DNA of 64,000 nucleotides. Origin: Rhizobium nepotum 39/7. Lineage in GTDB: Bacteria > Pseudomonadota > Alphaproteobacteria > Rhizobiales > Rhizobiaceae. Location of the stretch: NCBI RefSeq assembly GCF_000949865.1, contig NZ_JWJH01000020.1:62001-126000 (forward strand). The letters are read 5' to 3'. The position numbers were made by a program, and so were the translations under genes. Shown here piece after piece: positions 30,535-40,554 of the stretch; positions within the stretch are counted from its first letter, which is position 1, and each line of letters begins with the position of its first letter. The notes under the pieces were generated by a model that saw only the letters and a list, made by a program, of their open reading frames with translations, was not told where the DNA came from and searched no databases.

Positions 30535-31800
30535 ATGCAAGAACATCATGTTGTCGTCGTGGGTGGAGGCTTCGGCGGTTTGCAACTGGTACACGGGCTG
30601 GAGGGGGCCCCTGTCCGCATCACATTGATCGACCGTCGCAATCATCACCTGTTCCAGCCATTGCTTTACCAGGTTGCGACAACGGCGCTGGCGACATCCG
30701 AAATCGCCTGGCCGATCCGCCACCTCTACCGCGACCGCAAGGAGGTGACGACCTTGCTTGCGGAGGTGAACGGCATAGACCGTGGCGCACGCACCGTGCA
30801 TCTGAATTCGGGTCAGGTTATCGGCTTCGATACGCTGGTGCTGGCCACTGGTGCGCGCCACGCCTATTTCGGCCACGACGAGTGGGAGCGTTCCGCACCC
30901 GGTCTCAAGACGCTCGAAGACGCGACGACGATCCGCCGCCGCCTTCTTCTGGCTTTCGAACGGGCCGAACTCGCCACCAATGAAGAGGAACGGCAGGCGC
31001 TGCTGACCTTCGTCATCATCGGGGCAGGCCCGACCGGCGTGGAAATGGCGGGCATGATCGCCGAGCTTGCCCACAAGGCGCTGCCGCCGGAATTCCGCAA
31101 TGTGGATACCAGAAAGAGCCGCGTGCTGCTTGTCGAGGCGGGGCCTCGTGTCCTGCCGGTTTTCACGGAAGACCTTTCGGCCTATGCCAAGCAAGCGCTT
31201 GAAAAGCTCGGTGTCGAGGTTCTGCTCGGCACGCCGGTGACGGCCTGCACCGATGAAGGCGTGACGGTGGGCGAGACCTTCTATCCCTGCCGCACCGTGG
31301 TCTGGGCCGCTGGCGTGCAGGCCTCTCCCGCTGCGAAGTGGCTGAACGCCGCCGCCGACAGGGCGGGACGCGCCATTGTCGGTCCGCATCTCAATCTGGA
31401 AGACGACGCCAATATCTTCGTCATCGGCGATACCGCCGCCGTCAATCAGGAAAACGGCAAGCCGGTGCCGGGCATCGCGCCTGCTGCAAAGCAGCAGGGG
31501 GCTTACGTGGCAAAGGTCATCAAGGCGCGGCTATCCGGAGAGCCGGCGCCATCGCCCTTCCGCTACAGCCATCAGGGCAATCTGGCGACGATCGGCAAAC
31601 GCGCGGCGGTGATCGATTTCGGCAGGTTCAAGCTCAAGGGCGTGCTTGCCTGGTGGATCTGGGGTCTTGCCCATATCTACTTCCTGATCGGAACGCGTTC
31701 GCGGCTTGCGGTGGCGTGGAGCTGGCTGTGGATTTACCTCAGCGGCCAGCACAGTGCGCGGCTGATTACCCAGAAAGAGACGTTGAAGGACGAGGCCTGA
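30535..31800 (+). CDS. Type II NADH:quinone oxidoreductase-like FAD enzyme
   Basis: 421-aa NDH-2-type flavoprotein: FAD-binding VVVVGGGFGGLQLVHGL (~7) and NADH-binding VIIGAGPTGVEMAGMIAELA (~162). LVLATGARHAYFG, VVWAAGVQASPAAKWL and IFVIGDTAAV follow. The C-terminal segment WWIWGLAHIYFLIGTRSRLA...WLWIYLSGQHSARLI is the membrane-associating amphipathic region of NDH-2. It passes NADH electrons to quinone without pumping protons. The first 26 bp downstream hold a hairpin shared with the convergent adh gene. Confidence 0.9.
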   Translation: MQEHHVVVVGGGFGGLQLVHGLEGAPVRITLIDRRNHHLFQPLLYQVATTALATSEIAWPIRHLYRDRKEVTTLLAEVNGIDRGARTVHLNSGQVIGFDTLVLATGARHAYFGHDEWERSAPGLKTLEDATTIRRRLLLAFERAELATNEEERQALLTFVIIGAGPTGVEMAGMIAELAHKALPPEFRNVDTRKSRVLLVEAGPRVLPVFTEDLSAYAKQALEKLGVEVLLGTPVTACTDEGVTVGETFYPCRTVVWAAGVQASPAAKWLNAAADRAGRAIVGPHLNLEDDANIFVIGDTAAVNQENGKPVPGIAPAAKQQGAYVAKVIKARLSGEPAPSPFRYSHQGNLATIGKRAAVIDFGRFKLKGVLAWWIWGLAHIYFLIGTRSRLAVAWSWLWIYLSGQHSARLITQKETLKDEA

Positions 31801-31820
31801 GGGCAGGGTGGGCCGATATT

Positions 31821-31853
31821 AAAAAAAGGGCGGGAAGCACCGGCTTCCCGCCC
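31821..31853 (-). terminator. Intrinsic terminator, minus strand (possibly bidirectional)
   Basis: GGGCGGGAAGC-ACCG-GCTTCCCGCCC (31828-31853) with seven A residues at 31821-31827, which read as a T-run on the minus strand. It suits the end of the adh transcript; the plus-strand side is poor in T. Confidence 0.8.
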
Positions 31854-31880
31854 TCATGTTTATGGTCAGCGCGCCAAACC

Positions 31881-32004
31881 ACTCCTCCGTCATGCCGGAC
31901 TTGATCCGGCATCCAGCCGACGCGCGTCTGCGCGGCGAGACGAGTCTTTTCAGCCCAAGGACTTGGGCTGGCTAGACCCCGGATCTAGTCCGGGGTGACG
32001 GAGT
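31881..32004. repeat. Dispersed intergenic palindromic element, copy 2
   Basis: Ends are inverted copies: ACTCCTCCGTCATGCCGGAC and GTCCGGGGTGACGGAGT. The interior has TTGATCCGGCATCCAGC and an AAGGACTTGGGCTGG hairpin. Related to the copies at 12686 and 43309. Non-coding. Confidence 0.8.
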
Positions 32005-32036
32005 GCGGATGTGGCGAGCCTGCCCTAATCCAAGGC

Positions 32037-33083
32037 TCAAGCGTCGAGCGATGCCATGTCGATGACGAAGCGGTAACGCACGTCGCTCTTCAGCACCCGC
32101 TCATAAGCTTCGTTGACGTCCTGGATGTTGATCGTCTCGATTTCCGAGACGATGTCGTGCTCGCCGCAGAAATCCAACATTTCCTGGGTTTCCTTGATCG
32201 AGCCGATCATCGAGCCGGACAGGTTCTTCGCGCCGATGATGAGCGAGAAGGCGTGGACCGGGATTGCATGTTCCGGCGCGCCGACCACGACCATGCTGCC
32301 CTTGGGCTTCAGGAGGCCGAGATAGGCGTTCCAGTCGATTGCCACACCTGCCGTGCAGATGATCAGGTCGAAGGTGCCGGCCAGCTTCTGGAAGGTCGAG
32401 GCGTCGCTGGTGGCGTAATATTCCTTCGCGCCGAGCTTCAGGCCGTCTTCCTTTTTGGACAACGTCTGGGAGAGCACGGTAACGTCCGCGCCCATGGCGG
32501 CACCGAGCTTGACGCCCATGTGGCCGAGGCCGCCCATGCCGACGATCGCAACCTTCTGGCCGGGACCGGCGTTCCAGCGGCGCAGCGGCGAATAGAGCGT
32601 GATACCGGCACACAGAAGCGGCGCGGAAGCGTCGAGCGGCAGGTTGTCCGGGATCGACAGGACATAACCTTCCTTGACGACGATCGAGTCGGAATAACCG
32701 CCATGGGTGGCTGTCTTCGTAGACGGATCGACGTCGTTATATGTCTGGACGAGGCCGGGCATATAATGCTCGTTGTCGAGGTCGCGGGTGGCGCAGCCGA
32801 CGCAGGAATCGACGAAGCAGCCGACGCCGACATGATCGCCGACCTTGAACCGGGTAACCTTGGAGCCGACGGCCTTTACGACGCCGGCGATCTCGTGGCC
32901 GGGAACGATCGGGAATACGGCGTTCTTCCATTCGTTGCGGACGGTGTGGATGTCCGAGTGGCAGATGCCGGCATATTTGATATCGATGACGACGTCGTCA
33001 TCGTTCGGCTCGCGGCGTTCGAAGGTGAACGGGGTGAGCGGCTTCGACGCGTCGGTCGCAGCATAACCTCTTGCAATAGCCAT
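32037..33083 (-). CDS. NAD(P)-dependent zinc alcohol dehydrogenase (CAD/YahK-like)
   Basis: 348-aa MDR-family enzyme. Catalytic zinc ligands lie in [15 protein letters not shown] (Cys) and PGHEIAG (His); the structural zinc lobe is [21 protein letters not shown]; the Rossmann motif is [13 protein letters not shown]. It matches the cinnamyl-alcohol-dehydrogenase-like NADP aldehyde reductase group (YahK/YjgB/AdhC). The ATG at 33083 ([11 protein letters not shown]) is chosen over 33125. It faces a divergent AraC-family gene resembling E. coli YqhC, a reactive-aldehyde regulator of alcohol dehydrogenases, so it may detoxify aldehydes. Confidence 0.9.
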   Translation of the reverse strand: MAIARGYAATDASKPLTPFTFERREPNDDDVVIDIKYAGICHSDIHTVRNEWKNAVFPIVPGHEIAGVVKAVGSKVTRFKVGDHVGVGCFVDSCVGCATRDLDNEHYMPGLVQTYNDVDPSTKTATHGGYSDSIVVKEGYVLSIPDNLPLDASAPLLCAGITLYSPLRRWNAGPGQKVAIVGMGGLGHMGVKLGAAMGADVTVLSQTLSKKEDGLKLGAKEYYATSDASTFQKLAGTFDLIICTAGVAIDWNAYLGLLKPKGSMVVVGAPEHAIPVHAFSLIIGAKNLSGSMIGSIKETQEMLDFCGEHDIVSEIETINIQDVNEAYERVLKSDVRYRFVIDMASLDA

Positions 33084-33273
33084 CTGAAATATCCTTTTGG
33101 GAGTTGGGGACGGCGGAATATGCAATGGAAGCGTGGCGCGGCGTTAGAGCGATCCTCCAAGCTTTTTGCACGATCCTGCAAAAAATGTTCCGTGCACTCT
33201 TTGCGGAAGTCGGCTGGCTTTCTAGATAAGTGGCATCTAAAGCATGTCTTCCTTCATTTAAGGGATTTCCCCC

Positions 33274-34182
33274 ATGTCCTTGCCGTTCAATCTCTATCAG
33301 GAGATCGCCTCCATCGCCGCGCGGTACGCTACCCGCGATGGCGAGATGCAGACGGCGATCGAATCCCTCGGCATCAGCCGGCGTACAACGCCCAGCGCGC
33401 CATGCCACGGCAGCTACCGGCCCTGTTTCGCAATGGTGATCCAGGGGTCGAAAAGCGTTCAACTCGGAACCGATACCATCAATTACGGTGCCGGCGACTA
33501 TCTCCTGACCTCGCTCGACCTGCCGGTTACCTGGCGTGTGGTGGAGGCGAGCAAAGAGGTGCCGCATTTTTGCATCGGGCTTGCGATCGACAGCGAAAAG
33601 CTGCTCGATCTCATGCGACGCATGCCAATCGACCCGCCTGCGGAGCCGGCGAACGGCCAGCGCGGCATGGTGGTCAATGCCGCCACGCCGGAGCTTCTCG
33701 ATGCGGCTATCCGGCTGTTGCGCCTGCTTGACCGTCCGGCGGACATTGCGGCCATGGCGCCGCTGATCGAGCAGGAAATCCTCTACCGTATCCTGACGGG
33801 ACCGGCGGGCGGGCAGTTGATGAACATCGTTGCTGCCGGCAGCCAGGGGAACCGGATCGCCCGCGCCATTGCCTGGCTGCGCGAGAATTTCGCGCGCCAG
33901 CTGCGTATCGAGGATCTTGCCGAACATATCGGCATGAGCGTGTCGTCCTTTCATCATCACTTCAAGACGATAACGGCCATGACGCCCATCCAGTACCAGA
34001 AGCAGCTGCGGCTGCATGAGGCACGCCGGTTGATGCTGCTGGAGCGGCTGGATGCCGGCACCGCCGGCCATCGCGTCGGTTACCAGAGCCCCTCACAATT
34101 CAGCCGGGAATATAGTCGCTTTTACGGACTATCGCCGTCGCGCGACGTTGACGCATCGCGCGAGATAAGCGCGACTGGGTAA
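33274..34182 (+). CDS. AraC-family regulator (YqhC-like)
   Basis: 302-aa protein with an AraC_N cupin-type domain (SLGISRRTTPSAPCHGSYRP, FAMVIQGSKSVQLG, INYGAGDYLLTSLDLPV) and two HTHs at ~195-290 (LRIEDLAEHIGMSVSSFHHHFK, VGYQSPSQFSREYSRFYG). The N-terminal type is that of YqhC. It is divergent from the alcohol dehydrogenase across a 190-bp spacer, so direct regulation is likely but inferred. The last HTH lacks an extended tail after SRDVDAS. Confidence 0.9.
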   Translation: MSLPFNLYQEIASIAARYATRDGEMQTAIESLGISRRTTPSAPCHGSYRPCFAMVIQGSKSVQLGTDTINYGAGDYLLTSLDLPVTWRVVEASKEVPHFCIGLAIDSEKLLDLMRRMPIDPPAEPANGQRGMVVNAATPELLDAAIRLLRLLDRPADIAAMAPLIEQEILYRILTGPAGGQLMNIVAAGSQGNRIARAIAWLRENFARQLRIEDLAEHIGMSVSSFHHHFKTITAMTPIQYQKQLRLHEARRLMLLERLDAGTAGHRVGYQSPSQFSREYSRFYGLSPSRDVDASREISATG

Positions 34183-34293
34183 CTGGCCATATATGGCGCA
34201 GCACATCCAGTTGCCGCAACGCGTCAATTCTTGCCCGCCTTTGCAGAAACCGCTTGACGGACAAGCTGCCTCCGCTTAAATGGCGCTCGAACC

Positions 34294-34307
34294 GTACCGT
34301 ACGGTAC
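34294..34307 (+). promoter_or_regulatory. TetR-type operator palindrome
   Basis: Perfect 14-bp palindrome GTACCGTACGGTAC, ~29 bp upstream of the tetR GTG start, at the expected position for autoregulation. It is preceded by TTGACGGACAAG-type sequence at 34255 that could be a -35 element. Confidence 0.75.
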
Positions 34308-34335
34308 ATTAATCGAGCCTCTGGAGTGGAAATAA

Positions 34336-36053
<1,718 letters not shown>

Positions 36054-36078
36054 GCTTCATTGCTTGGTGGAAGATTGG

Positions 36079-36108
36079 AAGGCCGGGGCGAACGCTCCGG
36101 CCTTTTCT
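36079..36108 (+). terminator. Terminator of ilvC
   Basis: GGCCGGGGCG/CGCTCCGGCC stem (36081-36102) followed by TTTTCT. Confidence 0.85.
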
Positions 36109-36135
36109 GTATTGTCCGGCTGAGAGGGCTCCCGG

Positions 36136-37167
36136 TCAGACGATCGCGTCGTCTTCCTCGATAACCACCGAAACCGGGAAGTGATCGGAAAATCCGCCGA
36201 GATTAACGTTTTTGACCGCATCGCCTTTCGAAAGACCGAAGCGGATCGGTCCCTCGTTCTTGCTATGGCTGACCATGGCGGCAATCGCTTCGATTTTCGC
36301 GGTTTCCTCGTGCACCTTGAAGCCGCTGCTGCCGCTCAGAAGTGATCGGGAGACGAGGATCTGATCGAAGATATTGGCATCGCCGTTAAAATAGAGCGTG
36401 CCGTAGATCGTTCTTGCCGTGCCGACGGAATCCATCACCGGCTGGCGCAGATAATTCCAGGTGAGATTGTAGAACATGGCCGATTGCGAGCTTTCGACAT
36501 CGTCGCGCTCGCGGGTGGAATTGGCGTGGTAGCGCAGCGATGCATCGGAAGGGTCGTCGTTGAAATCGCCGAAAGCGATGACGGCGATGTCGTTGCCTTT
36601 CTCTTCCCTGATCCGCTGGTGCCAGTAACCCAGCGTCTCACCGGCGGTCATGCGAAAACCGGCGCTTTCCACCGCGCCGCCCGAGCGCGACGGCCAGTGA
36701 TTGGAGAGCGCGATAAGCTGGCGGCCGCCCCTGGTGATGAAGGTGCATTGGGTAATGTCGCGTGTGCCGGTGCGGCGCATCACGAAATGGCTGAAAATCT
36801 CGTTTTCGTTGATCAGCAGCTTTTTGCTGTCGTAGATGAAGGCGGTGTCGATGCCGCGCTGGTCCTTGCTGGAATCGGCGTGCACGACGCGATAGGCGCG
36901 GGCGGGCATGAGGTCGTTCAGATGTTCCGCCAGCGTCTCCAGCACGAAACGGTTCTCGACTTCGCACACACCGAGCAGATCCGGTCCCGCACCGCCGATC
37001 TGACTTATGATCAGACCGAGCTGCCTGACCTTGGTCCTGAACAGGTCCTCTGTCCAGCCTTTCAGATCGTTCTTCAGCCGCTCGGCAATCCACGGCTCGC
37101 GCGCCGGATAGCCCTCCGGCGCAAACAGGTTTTCGACATTCCAGAACGCCAGGACATATTGGGTCAT
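36136..37167 (-). CDS. Endonuclease/exonuclease/phosphatase-family protein 1
   Basis: 343-aa EEP-fold protein: FWNVENLF at the N-terminus (metal Asn), [12 protein letters not shown] (metal Glu), [21 protein letters not shown] (catalytic His region), [14 protein letters not shown] (Asp/Asn pair) and [10 protein letters not shown] (general base His). These residues are all present. Members are Mg-dependent nucleases or phosphodiesterases. A second, distantly similar EEP gene lies at 43552. No signal peptide is seen. Start ATG 37167 chosen over 37218. Confidence 0.88.
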   Translation of the reverse strand: MTQYVLAFWNVENLFAPEGYPAREPWIAERLKNDLKGWTEDLFRTKVRQLGLIISQIGGAGPDLLGVCEVENRFVLETLAEHLNDLMPARAYRVVHADSSKDQRGIDTAFIYDSKKLLINENEIFSHFVMRRTGTRDITQCTFITRGGRQLIALSNHWPSRSGGAVESAGFRMTAGETLGYWHQRIREEKGNDIAVIAFGDFNDDPSDASLRYHANSTRERDDVESSQSAMFYNLTWNYLRQPVMDSVGTARTIYGTLYFNGDANIFDQILVSRSLLSGSSGFKVHEETAKIEAIAAMVSHSKNEGPIRFGLSKGDAVKNVNLGGFSDHFPVSVVIEEDDAIV

Positions 37168-37274
37168 GATCCGCACATCTCCGGTTGGTTTTTCAAGCCT
37201 AGTGGAAGTTTTTGCCACAACAACTTGAAATTGTCATGAAGGCCGGCGGCTGGCGAATTTTCCCGTTCCCGGCC

Positions 37275-37727
37275 TTATTCGGCCGGCGGAATGACACCCT
37301 TCGTCAGCAGGAAGCAGCCATAGAACCGGGTTTCGCCTGTTGTGATGACGCAATAGGCCTGTTTGGCTTTTTCGTAGAAGGCAAAGCGTTCGATGCCGTA
37401 CATAGGGGCCGATTTTCCTTCCGCCGCGTCGATTTCCTTCTGCACCTCGGCCTGCACCGGCTCCAGCTGATCGGGCGCGCCCATCACTTCCATGCGGCCG
37501 ACCGAGGGCTGCAACGGCGTGTCGAGCGGCAGCACCGAGAGGATTGCCTTGAAGGCGCGGGCGGCGGAGATGTTGTCCATGCGCAGCACTTTGCCGAGCG
37601 TCGTTTGGCGCGCCACCGAATCGGAGGGGAAATTGGTGTCGGAAATCACCAGCGTATCGCCGTGACCCATGGCGCGCAGCGCGTGCAGAACGTCGGCATT
37701 CAGCGCCGGGTCGATATTTTTCAGCAT
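37275..37727 (-). CDS. RbsD/FucU-type sugar mutarotase
   Basis: 150-aa RbsD/FucU-family protein: MLKNIDPALNADVLHALRAMGHGDTL carries the conserved catalytic His/Asp of sugar mutarotases, SDTNFPSDS and FAFYEKAKQAYCVITTGETRFYGCFLLTKG the C-terminal barrel. It interconverts anomers of fucose, ribose or related sugars; the substrate is unknown. The true start is ATG 37727 with GGAG upstream; the longer open frame is spurious. Divergent from the aminotransferase across ~275 bp. Confidence 0.9.
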   Translation of the reverse strand: MLKNIDPALNADVLHALRAMGHGDTLVISDTNFPSDSVARQTTLGKVLRMDNISAARAFKAILSVLPLDTPLQPSVGRMEVMGAPDQLEPVQAEVQKEIDAAEGKSAPMYGIERFAFYEKAKQAYCVITTGETRFYGCFLLTKGVIPPAE

Positions 37728-38001
37728 ATTGTCAAACTCCCATGATGCTTTCGCCGCTTCGCGACGCGCCCGCAATCCAGCCGGAAAACCTTGCCGCGTC
37801 AATCGCAAACGGAAGATTGTGAAGCTTTGCGCAAGGGTGTATTTGGCTTTGTCCGCCAAAGGCGGCCCCAAATGCCGGTCGGCTGTGGGCAATGTGCAGG
37901 GAGGCAGAAATAATTCGAAAAACTGATAAGTCAGTATTGCTGACATATCGACATTTCTGTAAAGATGCATGCATAAAAACGACACAAGAGGAAACGTACC
38001 C

Positions 38002-39246
38002 ATGCTTGATTGGGAACAAATTTTCGCCACGCGCTCTTCGCGCATGAAAGCGTCTGAAATCCGCGAGCTGCTGAAGCTGCTCGAGCAACCCGATATCATC
38101 TCCTTTGCCGGCGGCATTCCGGACCCGGCTCTGTTCCCGGCTGAAGAATTCCAGCAGGCTTACGCGGAAATTTTTTCCGGCGCGCAGGTCAACGCGGCGC
38201 TGCAATATTCGGTGAGCGAAGGCTACAAGCCGCTGCGCGAATGGCTGGCGGGCGAGATGGCCGATATCGGCATCGACTGCACCGCCGACAACGTCTTCAT
38301 CGTTTCCGGCTCGCAGCAGGGCCTCGATTATCTCGGCAAGTTGTTCCTGTCGCCCAAGGATACGGCGCTGGTGACATGGCCGACATATCTCGGCGCGCTT
38401 TCCGCCTTCAACGCCTATGAGCCGAATTACGACCAGCTCAACCCCGGCGGCAACCGCACGCCCGAGGCTTATCGCGAAACTGCGGCCAAGCTCGGCGGCG
38501 CGGTGAAGTTCGCCTACCTCTCGGCCGATTTCTCCAATCCGACCGGGGAAACCGTTGATCTCGCTGGCCGCGAAAAGGTTCTGGCGCTGGCCGACGAGCT
38601 GGATATCGCCGTCATCGAAGACGCTGCCTATCAGTCGCTGCGCTACGATGGCGAGGCGGTTCCGCCGATCATGGCGCTTGATATTGCTCGCTCGGGCGGC
38701 ATCGAGAACACCCGCACCATCTATTGCGGCAGCTTCTCCAAGACGCTCGCGCCCGGCCTTCGCGTCGGTTACATCGTTGCCTCTGCGCCTGTTATCCGCA
38801 AGCTGGTGCTGATGAAGCAGGCCGCCGACCTGCATTCCTCCACCATCAACCAGATCGCCATCGAACGCGTCGCCTCGCGCGGCTTCGACAAACAGGTCGC
38901 CAAGGTCAAGGCCGCTTACAGCGCCCGCCGGGATGCGATGCTGGCCGCGCTTGACAAATACATGCCGAAGAGCACGCACTGGACCAAACCCGAGGGTGGC
39001 ATGTTCATCTGGGTCACCTTGCCGGAAGGCATGGACGGCGCAGCCCTGCTGGCGAAATCCATCGCCACGGAAAAGGTCGCCTTCGTTCCCGGTCGCGCCT
39101 TCTTTGCGGACGGCTCCGGCACGAATACGCTGCGCATCAGTTTCTCCTGCGCCAACGAGGCAATGATCGAGGAAGGCATGATGCGGCTTGGCCGGTTGAT
39201 TACGGCGGCGCAGGCGACTTCGGGCGAGGTGATCGCGGCGATTTGA
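38002..39246 (+). CDS. PLP-dependent aminotransferase (LysN/MocR-like class I)
   Basis: 414-aa fold-type I aminotransferase. FAGGIPDPALFPAEEF and LQYSVSEGYKPLREWLAG at the N-terminus, SGSQQGLDYLGKLF, and the PLP-lysine in CGSFSKTLAPGLRVGYIV. This pattern fits the 2-aminoadipate/valine-pyruvate aminotransferase group (LysN, ARO8-like, free-standing form of the MocR domain). Start ATG 38002 with AAGAGGAAAC upstream. Amino-donor and acceptor are not determined. Confidence 0.9.
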   Translation: MLDWEQIFATRSSRMKASEIRELLKLLEQPDIISFAGGIPDPALFPAEEFQQAYAEIFSGAQVNAALQYSVSEGYKPLREWLAGEMADIGIDCTADNVFIVSGSQQGLDYLGKLFLSPKDTALVTWPTYLGALSAFNAYEPNYDQLNPGGNRTPEAYRETAAKLGGAVKFAYLSADFSNPTGETVDLAGREKVLALADELDIAVIEDAAYQSLRYDGEAVPPIMALDIARSGGIENTRTIYCGSFSKTLAPGLRVGYIVASAPVIRKLVLMKQAADLHSSTINQIAIERVASRGFDKQVAKVKAAYSARRDAMLAALDKYMPKSTHWTKPEGGMFIWVTLPEGMDGAALLAKSIATEKVAFVPGRAFFADGSGTNTLRISFSCANEAMIEEGMMRLGRLITAAQATSGEVIAAI

Positions 39247-39280
39247 TGTTGGCGGCTCTCGATGGTGGTGGAGGTTGGGG

Positions 39281-39442
39281 CTTACCCCCCTCTGCCCTGC
39301 CGGGCGTCTCCCCCACAAGGGGGGAGATCGACTCGGGGCGAGGTTTCGCCCCTCTTAAAGTTTGAGAATGAAGCGACGGTAGAGCCGCTTGCCGATCTCC
39401 CTCCTTGTGGGGGAGATGCCCGGCAGGGCAGAGGGGGGTAAG
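39281..39442. repeat. RIME-like intergenic inverted-repeat element
   Basis: Long inverted repeat: CTTACCCCCCTCTGCCCTGC... at 39281 matches the reverse complement of ...GCAGGGCAGAGGGGGGTAAG ending at 39442. Inner arms CTCCCCCACAAGGGGGGAGA and TCTCCCTCCTTGTGGGGGAG add a second palindrome. This looks like the rhizobium-specific intergenic mosaic element (RIME) type; the family name is from memory. It fills most of the 315-bp gap before the ABC operon. Confidence 0.8.
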
Positions 39443-39561
39443 CCGCAACTGCCAGGAGAGCTTTATCACTCTCCTGCTATTACGCCCTTAAAATCCTGCC
39501 TGTCACATACATGTTATGCAGGCGTGGTTTAGCGGTCCCAGAAACAACAGGGACTGGACCT

Positions 39562-40545
39562 ATGAAAACGCTGCTTTCCGCTTTCACCGCCATCGTATCG
39601 CTGGGCTTCATCGCCACCGGCGCCAATGCTGCCGATCTGGTGCTTTATACCAGCCAGCCGAACGAGGACGCGCAGGCGACCGTTGACGGTTTCAAGGCCG
39701 CCAATCCCGGTATCGAAGTCGAATGGGTGCGTGACGGAACGCCGAAGATCATGGCCAAGCTGATGGCTGAGATCAGCGCCGGCAATCCGGTCGCCGACGT
39801 GCTGCTGATTGCCGATACCGTGACGCTGGAGCGCATGAAGCAGGCCGGCCAGCTTCTCGCCCACAAGTCTGCGGAAGCCAAGAACATCGATGCCTCGCTC
39901 TACGATGCGGACGGCTATTATTATTCCACCAAACTCATCACGACAGGCATCATGTACAACACAGCCGCCGGGATGAAGCCGACGAGCTGGAAGGATCTGG
40001 CCAAGGCCGAAGCCAAGGGTCTCGTGACCATGCCCAGCCCGCTGACGTCTGGTGCGGCACTGATCCACGCGCAGACGCTGGCAGCCGCCAGCGGTCTCGG
40101 CTGGGACTACTACAAGGCGCTGAAGGCCAATGAAGCCATTGCCGGCGGTGGTAACGGCGCGGTTCTGAAGTCTGTCGCTTCGGGCGAAAAGGCCTATGGC
40201 GTGGTCGTCGACTACATGCCGATCCGCGAAAAGGCCAAGGGCGCGCCGATCGAGTTCGTCTTCCCGGAAGAGGGCGTGTCAGCCGTCACCGAACCGGTGG
40301 CGATCATCAAGGGCACCAAGCACGAAGAAGCCGCCAAGAAGTTCGTCGACTATGTACTTTCGGAAAAGGGCCAGCAGGGCTTCGTCAAGCTCGGTTACAT
40401 CCCCGCGCGCGCCGATGCCGGCATGCCGGAAGGCTTCCCGGCCCGCGACAAGATCAAGGTTCTGCCGCTCAGCGCCGCTGATGCGCTGAAGAACTCCGAA
40501 CAGGACCTGAAGATCTTCTCCGACATCTTCGGCTCCAAGGGCTGA
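39562..40545 (+). CDS. Fe3+-type ABC transporter substrate-binding protein
   Basis: 327-aa periplasmic binding protein with signal peptide MKTLLSAFTAIVSLGFIATGANA. The body starts ADLVLYTSQPNEDAQATVDGFKAANPGIEVEW, as in the FbpA/AfuA iron-binding group. The aromatic pair in DGYYYSTKLITTGIMYN resembles the FbpA loop near the metal site. The ATG at 39562 is chosen over the frame opening at 39511. The cognate permease and ATPase follow, so it is the soluble part of a ferric-iron or related importer. The ligand is not proven; some members bind 2-aminoethylphosphonate or polyols instead. Confidence 0.87.
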   Translation: MKTLLSAFTAIVSLGFIATGANAADLVLYTSQPNEDAQATVDGFKAANPGIEVEWVRDGTPKIMAKLMAEISAGNPVADVLLIADTVTLERMKQAGQLLAHKSAEAKNIDASLYDADGYYYSTKLITTGIMYNTAAGMKPTSWKDLAKAEAKGLVTMPSPLTSGAALIHAQTLAAASGLGWDYYKALKANEAIAGGGNGAVLKSVASGEKAYGVVVDYMPIREKAKGAPIEFVFPEEGVSAVTEPVAIIKGTKHEEAAKKFVDYVLSEKGQQGFVKLGYIPARADAGMPEGFPARDKIKVLPLSAADALKNSEQDLKIFSDIFGSKG

Positions 40546-40554
40546 TATAGCTGA

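Noticed and set aside
31995-33731. 578-codon plus-strand frame
   Set aside because: Covers adh in antisense and the start of the AraC gene in another frame; not a real gene.
37732-39318. 528-codon minus-strand frame
   Set aside because: Antisense to the aminotransferase, which has clear PLP motifs.
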